Shown here piece after piece: positions 10,385 through 18,300 of a stretch of DNA of 64,000 nt. The stretch is taken from assembly GCA_965644315.1 (NCBI GenBank), contig CBFFRQ010000081.1:1-64000 (forward strand), read 5' to 3'. Below the pieces are notes generated by a model, which had not been told where the DNA came from, ran no database searches, and was given only the letters and a program-made list of their open reading frames with translations. The first letter of the stretch is position 1; each line of letters opens with the position of its first letter. Source of the DNA: Caecitellus pseudoparvulus (Eukaryota > Bigyra: Bicosoecida). The translations under genes were made by a program, and so were the position numbers.

Positions 10385-11698
10385 CCTCACAGCATACACA
10401 GGCCATGCAACCTGTCCGTTCCTGGATCCTGACCATGCAGCACCGCTGCGTGCCGCCCGTCGCCCTCCAACACCTCCTTCATGGCCAATCCGCCGGCCCA
10501 CAGGCCGCCACACCATCCCATCCGGGCCACGATACTGACCTGACAGCATACACAGGCCATGCACCCTGCCTGCTACTGGATCCTGACTGCGCAGCACCGC
10601 TGCGTGCCGCCCGTCGCCCTCCAACACCTCCTTCATGGCCAATCCGCCGGCCCACAGGCCGCCACACCATCCCATCCGGGCCACGATACTGACCTGACAG
10701 CATACACAGGCCATGCACCCTGCCTGCTACTGGATCCTGACCATGCAGCACCGCTGCGTGCCGCCCGTCGCCCTCCAACACCTCCTTCATGGCCAATCCG
10801 CCGGCCCACAGGCCGCCACACCATCCCATCCGGGCCACGATACTGACCTGACATCATACACAGGCCATGCACCCTGCCTGCTACTGGATCCTGACTGCGC
10901 AGCACCGCTGCGTGCCGCCCATCGCCCTCCAACACCTCCTTCATGGCCAATCCGCCGGCCCACAGGCCGCCACACCATCCCATCCGGGCCACGATACTGA
11001 CCTCACAGCATACACAGGCCATGCACCCTGCCTGCTACTGGATCCTGACTGCGCAGCACCGCTGCGTGCCGCCCGTCGCCCTCCAACACCTCCTTCATGG
11101 CCAATCCGCCGGCCCACAGGCCGCCACACCATCCCATCCGGGCCACGATACTGACCTGACAGCATACACAGGCCATGCACCCTGCCTGCTACTGGATCCT
11201 GACCATGCAGCACCGCTGCGTGCCGCCCGTCGCCCTCCAACACCTCCTTCATGGCCAATCCGCCGGCCCACAGGCCGCCACACCATCCCATCCGGGCCAC
11301 GATACTGACCTGACAGCATACACAGGCCATGCACCCTGCCTGCTACTGGATCCTGACCATGCAGCACCGCTGCGTGCCGCCCGTCGCTCTCCAACACCTC
11401 CTTCATGGCCAATCCGCCGGCCCACAGGCCGCCACACCATCCCATCCAGGCCACGATACTGACCTGACAGCATACACAGGTCATGCACCCTGCCTGCTAC
11501 TGGATCCTGACCATGCAGCACCGCTGCGTGCCGCCCGTCGCCCTCCAACACCTCCTTCATGGCCAATCCGCCGGCCCACAGGCCGCCACACCATCCCATC
11601 CAGGCCACGATACTGACCTGACATCATACACAGGCCATGCACCCTGCCTGCTACTGGATCCTGACCATGCAGCACCGCTGCGTGCCGCCCGTCGCCCT
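10385..11698. repeat. 154-bp tandem repeat array, about 8.5 units, in the 3' part of element 2
   Basis: Units of 154 bp repeat head to tail. Equivalent positions (the ATG of CATGCACCCTGCC) fall at 10405 (divergent first unit), 10559, 10713, 10867, 11021, 11175, 11329, 11483 and 11637 (partial last unit). Most units are nearly identical and differ at a few diagnostic sites, such as CATGCAG versus TGCGCAG and GACAGCATA versus GACATCATA. The period is not a multiple of three and each frame meets a stop about once per unit, so it is not coding. It lies between the LINE stop codon and the conserved 3' end. A role as RNA spacer, promoter or simple satellite cannot be told from the sequence. Confidence 0.95.
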
Positions 11699-12134
11699 GT
11701 TTGCGTTTGTCTGCTGACAGCGCACCAGCCCTCACAGCCCCAGCAAGTGGTGAAGTCAGGATCCCGTGACGCGACACGATTAAATGATGCAGGACTTGCA
11801 CGATGATAACACTTTGTCCAAGCAGTTGATTTGTTCGTGCTGCAACAGTCGCTCCACAGCTCATGGGCTCACCTGTACAATTGCGGAAAACGCACATGGA
11901 TCCTTCGATTTCCGCACACGCACCTGCTCTCCAAAGCCATGAAACCGGCGCACGTGCAAAGAGAATGCCCTTTCAGTGACTAATTTTACGTTCCTGCACA
12001 AAATGGTGTTGAGATTTTGACTGAAAAGTGTGAGCCCCGGTGTGATTGCCTGGTTTGCTGAACTATGGCATTTACAAGTTTCGTGAATGATGGGAAAATC
12101 AGTGTTTCGAGGACCACCAAGACCTTTTCCTTTT
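11699..12134. other. Non-coding 3' part of element 2
   Basis: This stretch joins the tandem array to the conserved 190-bp 3' unit. It has no convincing ORF, no telomere repeat and no recognised RNA gene. It is locally less GC-rich than the rest of the element. I treat it as 3' untranslated sequence of element 2. Confidence 0.5.
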
Positions 12135-12324
12135 GGAGCGGATACTGAAGTATCCTAGCACATGGCGACATATATAACGGACTTAAGTCTGTGTTTGTTG
12201 CAGAGCCATGCAAATGGTAGCCATGCTGATGTGAGTGACCGCCTCGCGGTTTGTAACATCTACTGTGAAGCTCCAGCTGAACCGCACATGAACAAGTGTG
12301 GAAGTGAAATGCATTACATCTGAC
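12135..12324 (+). repeat. Conserved 190-bp retroelement 3' end, copy A (end of element 2)
   Basis: This unit is repeated almost exactly 253 bp downstream. It begins GGAGCGGATAC and ends CATCTGAC at the telomeric junction. It contains hairpin 1, GGATAC-TGAA-GTATCC (12140-12155), and hairpin 2, ACGGAC-TTAA-GTCTGT (12177-12192), 21 nt apart. An AATGCATT palindrome lies at 12308-12315, nine bases before the junction. The corresponding part of element 1 (3615-3810) shares the hairpins, the GGCGAC and TATA words between them, and the AATGCATT box. This defines the likely 3' recognition region of the family. Confidence 0.85.
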
Positions 12325-12356
12325 TAACCCTAACCCTAACCCCTAACCCCCTAACC
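12325..12356. repeat. Interstitial telomeric repeats
   Basis: Five units (two perfect TAACCC, two with extra C, one TAACC) directly follow the 3' end of copy A. They have the same orientation as the terminal array. They mark the target into which the element inserted, or remnants of an older chromosome end. Confidence 0.9.
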
Positions 12357-12387
12357 TCGACCATGGACCAACAAGATATCACCCCAA

Positions 12388-12577
12388 GGAGCGGATACTG
12401 AAGTATCCTAGCACATGGCGACATATACAACGGACGAAAGTCTGTGTTTGTTGCAGAGCCATGCAAATGGTAGCCATGCTGATGTGAGTGACCACATAGC
12501 GGTTTGTAACATCTACTGTGAAGCTCCAGCTGAACCGCACATGAACGACTGCGGAAGTGAAATGCATTATATCTGAC
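12388..12577 (+). mobile_element. Severely 5'-truncated retroelement 3' end, copy B
   Basis: This is a near-identical copy of 12135-12324, offset by exactly 253 bp and followed again by telomere repeats. Hairpin 1 is at 12393-12408, and hairpin 2 is at 12430-12445 with a GAAA tetraloop in place of TTAA. About 30 bp of unrelated sequence separates it from the preceding telomeric tract. A 190-bp remnant with an intact 3' end is the usual outcome of aborted target-primed reverse transcription. Duplication of copy A together with its telomeric flank is the alternative. Confidence 0.8.
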
Positions 12578-12605
12578 TAACCCTAACCCTAACCCCTCCC
12601 TAACG
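12578..12605. repeat. Interstitial telomeric repeats
   Basis: Three TAACCC-like units and a degenerate continuation follow copy B in the same register (C|TAACCC). This is the innermost telomeric tract seen in the window, so it marks the inner edge of the retroelement-telomere mosaic. Confidence 0.85.
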
Positions 12606-13201
12606 CAGAGAGCACCGGGTCTCCTACTGAAGTGCATTTTGCAGAGCACTTCTTTGTTTTTCATGCCCTGCTCCTCATAGGCATGCACAGGCTGGACGTA
12701 GTGGACGGCAGTTGCCTTGTCCACGCCACAGCCTCCAAGCACCTCCACAGCGCCTGAGATGCATGTGCTGTGACCTCCACCTGCGCCAGTCGCTCGTCCA
12801 AGCGCACTGCACACCAAGGCCTGCCTTTGCTCCCACAAGTATCATGACCACGACTGAGGCTGCAGAAAGCTGCTTGAAGATTGATCTCTCTCATGCCGTG
12901 TGCCTTAGCCTTGGTGTCTGCCCAGCAGCTGGCCGAGAGTGCCCTGTGCTGAGCGTGGGTGAGGTGATCAAGGAAGAATGCAGGCGCCCATGCAGGCTGT
13001 GGCAAGGCTTCGAAATCGCACCTCAAGCCACTTAACGCCCCAAACCACGCCCTACTTGCAGCTTTTGGCCTGACCCCAGCCCCAAGCTTGCAAAGCCTGG
13101 CCTTGTCCAGGTGCAGCGGGTGGCAGCGAACGAAGCCAAGCCTCCACTGCAACCTGCACACAGCAGCCAGAGAAGCACCCCCACCAGTGCAGAGTGCACA
13201 C
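12606..13201 (-). pseudogene. Probable highly decayed ankyrin-like repeat sequence
   Basis: No intact gene is present. On the minus strand, scattered stretches in several frames recall the ankyrin-like repeat of the neighbouring pseudogenes. Near 12860-12900 there is LQAAFCSLSRGHDT, comparable to PEAAFREACRRGHVD, and further down EVTAHASQALWRCLEA. Frames are broken and most of the stretch is unreadable, so this is only a tentative older member of the same family. Confidence 0.3.
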
Positions 13202-13878
13202 CTACGCAGTGACAACCCACGTTCTGTACAGCTCCATTGACTTTCGTCCGTGGCGAGTGCTCGAGGCGCCCCAGACAGCGTCCTTGGCTGCCTCTGCCGC
13301 GATGTCCCCTGTCGCAAGCCAAGCCAGAGGAGCAACTGCTCGAACTCCACCCAGACCCACGAGCTCCCTACAACCGCAATATCGACCTCCTCGGATGCTA
13401 GACGAAGTTAGTTTCATCTCGACGTGCACGTCCACACTTCGACCATCACTCAAGGCAAGAAGTTCCCGAACCAAGCCCAAGTGGCCGTCGGAGCTGGCCC
13501 AGACAAAACCAAAGTCAAGCCCGCCTGCATCCCCAATACTCGCATCTACAGCATGAAGGCCTGTCAGGAAGAACATCCCCTGCACAACAGAAACGAGCCA
13601 CTTTGACATGCCCATCGAGCGTCGAACCCTTCCCGCGCATGTACGCCGCAAGTCTGCTCGTCAGCTAGCCCAAGCAGCTCACGAAGGACACCCACATGAC
13701 CGCCATGGCACATCTTCACAAGCTCGGTCTCAAATTCCTTCCCATCACTTGCATGCGCGTCCACAGCTCGGACCCCGCAAAGTGCGAGAAGCTCCCACAA
13801 CACATCCACATGCCAGCCTGAAAGCAGCTCTTCACCTGGATCCACTTCTCGCGTGTTCGTCAGCTGCCCAGCCACCAT
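13202..13878 (-). pseudogene. Ankyrin-like repeat gene remnant B (frameshifted)
   Basis: On the minus strand the frame at 13878-13564 reads DVLWELLALCGVRAVDAHA and then GVLRELLGLA. The repeat continues in a different frame at 13651-13202 with GLVRELLALSDGRSVDVHV and ends in AAKDAVWGASSTRHGRKS before a stop. That tail matches the end of the intact gene at 23798-24727 (ARDAAWAGTSTRRGRRA). The frame change near 13.6 kb, together with degenerate units, marks it as a pseudogene unless an undetected intron joins the frames. Confidence 0.65.
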
Positions 13879-14007
13879 GCAAGCTCAAAAGTGTCACCAA
13901 CATCCCAGGTGTCCATGCTAACGAGCGAGTCGAATCCTGGCCTCAGGCCCATGGAGGTCTGCTGTGTGCACATCCACTACCCGCTCGCCTTCCAGCGACC
14001 AAAGGCT

Positions 14008-14530
14008 CTACACTGCCCGCAGAAGCACCACAGCTTCGCACCCAAGTCGAGTGCTTGTGCCGTCCCACACGGCATCTTTGCCGGCCTGGACAGCAGCCAG
14101 CCCGGCATCAAGCCTGTCCTGGAGTGCAATGATGCGACCGCCAGTCAGCGCCAGCAGCTCTCGCATGACACCCACAATGCCACCTTGGAAGGCAAAGCGG
14201 AAGGCAGCCCCGTTGCCCGCGTTTACATTCACAGCCCGCTGCCCAGTCAGAGCCAAAAGCTCTCGCACTATTTCCACATGGCCAAATGCGCACGCTTCGC
14301 GGAAGCCAGCCTCGGGCACACCCCTTGGCCCGGCATGCACATCCACTGCCCGATCACCCTCCAAGGCAAGGAGCTCGCGGATCACTTCCAAGTGACCATT
14401 CTTGCACGCGCCTCGGAACCCTCCTTCGGGCCCCAGCCAGTCCTCTGCGTCACATCCACGGCCCGCGGACCAATCAGGGCCAAGAGATCTCGCACGATGT
14501 CGACGTGACCACGCCCACATGCCTCCTGAA
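14008..14530 (-). pseudogene. Ankyrin-like repeat gene remnant A (1-bp deletion)
   Basis: Minus-strand 38-residue repeats are readable: GGFRGACKNGHLEVIREL, AGFREACAFGHVEIVREL and GGIVGVMRELLALTG. The C-terminal cap DAVWDGTSTRLG precedes a stop at 14008, as in the intact paralogue. Just upstream, another frame reads FQEACGRGHVDIVRDLLAL. The two join if one C is restored near 14450, where GTGGATGTGACGCAG stands in place of the family's GTGGATGTGCACGCAG. An in-frame TGA before FQEAC further supports decay. No start codon or intact 5' part was found. Confidence 0.7.
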
Positions 14531-15356
14531 ATCAGACCTCTCTCCCACACAGGCCGCCAACATACACATCCAATGCACTGTCGCCTGCCAACGCCTGGAC
14601 ATAGCGAACTTCCTGCACCCTTCCGTCTCAACAAGCAGTCTGGAGTTTGGCTTCGCCTCTGCCACTTCCGTGTCCACCTCCCAGCATGAAAGAGCTGGTC
14701 AGGCCAATCGGCATCATTGGCTCCAACGGCATGAAAGAGCCTACATCTCCGAATGGTGCTTGTCATCCCTCCTCTGGCACTGCTCTATGCGGCTGTCCAT
14801 CCACCGTGGTCCAGCAAGCAGATTCCGCAACTCCGCACGCACGGCAGCTGTCCCGTGTGCGCTGCAGGCTTTGCTGCAACGATTCGCCCACACTTGAGTA
14901 CATTCAATCTACCTCTGCCATCCACTTGAGCGACTGACTGCAGGTGTGAATTGCATCGCGCCTCGTGTTTGCGCTGGCGCTGGCACTGCTTCGCCCAGCT
15001 GCTGGCCACGCCAAACACCCACAGCTGGCGCCCCACCCTTCCTGCAAGGCCTGGCACAGCAGCACACCAGATCCCAACTTTCAACCAAAGCTACTACACC
15101 ACCCCAGCCCGTCTCCATCCTGCACACCTGCTCAAGCTCCCCGCCAGACCGCGCAAGTGGCACACTCGAGCCACAGCAAGCAGCTTCGGAAGCTCAGCAG
15201 TCTCAGTACGCCCACCCTGACCCCGTCCACGCGCAATGCGCCCAGCAGTCACCTGTGTTCAACGTGCATTGCCTTCACACAGCCCACCAAGTGTACAAGG
15301 TCAGCCGACCCGCACACAAGCTTCGCAACGTAGCCGCTGAGCAAACTCGACACAAC
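14531..15356. other. Intergenic stretch with no recognised gene
   Basis: This separates the ankyrin-like remnants from the stop codon of the SPRY-domain gene. Open frames occur on both strands, but they are short, mutually overlapping and of biased composition (Pro/Ala/His), as expected by chance in GC-rich DNA. The first part may hold more decayed 5' sequence of remnant A. Confidence 0.4.
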
Positions 15357-18300
15357 TCAGTCTTTGGGTTGCAGGTTCTTGATGGCGTCAGTGATGCGCT
15401 GCTTGAGCGCAGTGGCCTTTTCCCTGAGCTGCTTCGCCACTTGAGAGGGGTCTGTTCCTGCCGCCAGGCCCAGGCCGCCGGCCAGGGGCATGGCGGAGTT
15501 GACCACTGCGCCAAAGGTGCTGCCGCCCGACATGGCCTGCACGCCCAGCAGGATGAAGACGAGCATGATGACGAGCAAGACCACAAGCACCATGAGGCTG
15601 TACAACAAGACGTCCCACGAGAGGCCCATGGGTGAGAGGGCTGCTTCGGTGATTTCCCGCAGCAGGATGTGGATGCCCGCCTTGAACTCCTGGCGGTCCA
15701 GCACGTTGTCCGACTCGATGACGTCCAGGGACGCGAAGATGCGCTTGGCCCGCTCGTTGGTCAGGGGCAGCGACGCGTTGGCGGTGAAGTCCACGAACTC
15801 GTCGAAGGAGATGCCGCCGCCGTCTGTGTCAAAGGCGTCGTACAGCAGGTCGATGGCTTGGTCGGACAGGCGCCCGTTGACGAGGGGCAGGGAGGCGAAC
15901 TTGTTGGCGAGCTTGGTCTTGGCGCCCGCCACGACGCTGTCCATGGCTGCCTTGGCCTTGTCCTTTGCAGCGTCCAGGGCCACCTTGGCCGCTGCAGTTG
16001 CCGCAGCGGTGGCGGCAGAGGCGGCTGCGCCGGGGGATGAGGTGTCCACTCCAGCCCGCTGCAGCTGCTCCACGAGGCCCGTGATGGTGTTGATGATGGT
16101 CTCCAGGCGGTCCTTGTTGAAGCCGCCGAACTGCAGCGCCAGCTTGCGCACGCCGGAGATGTCCCTGCGCGACAAGGACAGGATGGCGTCCACGATGGCC
16201 AGCGCGCCGTGCTGCTCCACCGGCACCACGCTCTCCAGCAGCTGCATGATGTGCTCCTGCCGCTTCCCCAACTCCTCTGCCACCGCCTTGCTCACTGCCA
16301 GCGCCTTCTTGGCAGAGCTGCCGCTGGTGGAGCCCGCTGCAGACACGGCCGCCGCAGCCGCCGCGCCACTCTGCCCTGCCGTCTGTGCTCGGGACGCGAC
16401 AGAGGCAGCTGAGCCAATGACGGACTCAGCCTGTGAGGCAGCGGCGTTGGAGACGTCTTCCAGGGCACGCAGACGGGCCTGCATGAGCGCGATGAAGTGC
16501 TGGATGACGCCGAGGGCAGCCACGAGCTTGGGCTCGTTCTGCACCAGCGCCTGCACGAAGACGGGGATAGTGGTGAGGAGCTCACCAGGGTTGCCGCGAA
16601 GGAGTATGCCACCCAGCGTGACGGCCAGGAACTTGGGGTCGCGCAGGCGCTTGGCGAAGATCTCGTCGCCACTGCCCTGCGACAGGAAGTCCGTCACCAT
16701 GCCCAGGGATGAGAGGGCGCCCTGTGCTTGGGAAATGCCGCCTGAGATGGCCCCTGCCGCGCTGCCCACAGCTCCCAGAGCGGAGTCCCGCGCACCCATG
16801 ATGTCTGCACTGAGCAAGGAGGATAAGTTGGCGCCGCCCACCATGCTACTGGCGGCGTCCTGCGCCTGGCCTGCCGCTGCACTAGCAGACGCACTCAGCG
16901 CAGCCATGGGCGCAGCCACCGACGTCGCGATGCCATGTGAGACTTGCGACGCTGCGAACTTGACCACCGCCATGGAGGCCTGTGCAGCCTGCGACACCTG
17001 CCCCTTGCGGGACCGGGCCGCCTTGCCTGACGTGTCGCGCTGCAGGACCGCCTGCACCTTGTCCACTGGCCCCAGCAGGCCCATGGCAGACTCGATGGAA
17101 GACGGAGACACGCTCTGCAGCAGCTTCACCTCCTCGAAGCTGGTCAGACCGGGGGGCAGCTCTTGGCCTCCTTGGGATACATCCCTGACCCGCTGCACGA
17201 TGGCCTCGGCGGCCGGCTTGGGCAGGCGTCGCAGGAGGACGCGGATGAGGGAGTTCCGGATGCTTTCGTTGTGCAGCAGGGTGAGCTGCACTGTGTTTTG
17301 TGTCAGCATGACGCGGGGAATGCCAAGAATGCGGCAGAGGCCTGTCGCGACGTCGCCTTGCATGAGGGAGAAGAAGCCGATGAGGACGCGGTCCACCTCT
17401 GGCAGGACAAAGGCCGGGTTGGCGCCCCACACAGCCCTGGACAGCAAGCGCACAGAAGCGCCCTTCACGCCAAAGTACTTCTCCGTCGTGCGGTTGGACA
17501 TGCCCCGCAGGGACTGCAGTGGGTGCAAGCCCACCCCCACACTCCACCGCTGAGCCGCCTGCAGCACAGGCAGCACTTGGTCCAGCAACCAAGGCCGGCG
17601 GGTGGTCTCTTCGTCCCCGCGGTCGCCGGAGGATGCCGCCACAGCTGCAAGGGCTGGCCCGGCAGCCCGTGCCACGGGGAGAATACGCAGCAATTCCTCT
17701 GCAGGCGGCAAACGCCCTGTCACGAACTTCAGGATGGTGCTGAGCACGCGGGCCGTGGCGCGCACAGGCTTGGCCTCGCCGCCGACGTCGTCGTCCTCCT
17801 CCCTGCAGAAGGGGATGTTACTAAAGCGCGCAGACTCCACACGCGTCAGCAGCTTCAGAGCCCTGTCCAGGTCAATGCAGGCGCTGTCCTGTGTCAAGTC
17901 CAGGCCCGCCTCGGCGGAAGCACGTGCAAGGTCGTCGCGGACAGCCAGAGACTTGACGGCTGCCGCGGCATCGTGGGAGGACAGCGTGCGCATCTCGTCT
18001 TCATCGATCATCAGCTGCACCGTCGCAGAGCTGCTGCGAGCATCGCCCACCAGGCGGTGGAACTGGTTCGTGTGTTCCTCCTGCTTCTTGGCGAACTTGT
18101 CGCTCATCTCCGCCTCCACGAACTCGTCTAGGCGGTCTCGCTGCGAGTACAGGTCAGACACAAACGCCATCTGCATGCGCATGGCATCGTGCACGGGCAG
18201 GTTGGCGCCGTTCACTGCCTCCACCATGTCCAGGCGCAGCTCTTCAGCCACGGCCTGGGATGTGAGCAACTCCCCGATGGGACGGTACCCTGCCATGGCC

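Larger units (their letters stand above)
3824..12324 (+). mobile_element. Telomere-embedded APE-type non-LTR retrotransposon (element 2)
   Basis: The element begins immediately after a telomere-like tract and ends in the sequence CATCTGAC followed by TAACCC repeats. It contains a single 6.4-kb frame (peptidase-like, APE endonuclease, RT, zinc motif), then about 2.06 kb of 3' sequence including a 154-bp tandem array and the family's 3' terminal unit (12135-12324). No LTRs and no poly(A) tail were seen. APE-type LINEs that insert into telomeric repeats are known (TRAS and SART of silkworm, R1 clade). This element has the same lifestyle, but I cannot assign the clade without a tree. No telomeric repeat occurs between 3824 and 12324, which supports one insertion. 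The 5' end looks truncated: it lacks the 5' region and start ATG present in element 1. Confidence 0.85.

Noticed and set aside
10385-11698. Repeated array considered as a CRISPR or a repeat-protein gene
   Set aside because: Units are directly adjacent with no spacers, the genome is eukaryotic, and the 154-bp period shifts frame each unit with recurrent stops.
12325-12356. Interstitial telomere repeats as evidence of a chromosome fusion
   Set aside because: They are short, all in the same orientation as the terminal array, and sit exactly at retroelement 3' ends; insertion into telomeric DNA explains them without fusion.
15490-17553. Plus-strand open frame of 687 codons opposite the SPRY gene
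   Set aside because: Composition is dominated by Ser/Ala/Arg and it mirrors the Ala-rich coding strand. No conserved motif was found, and the minus frame is longer and has recognisable domains.
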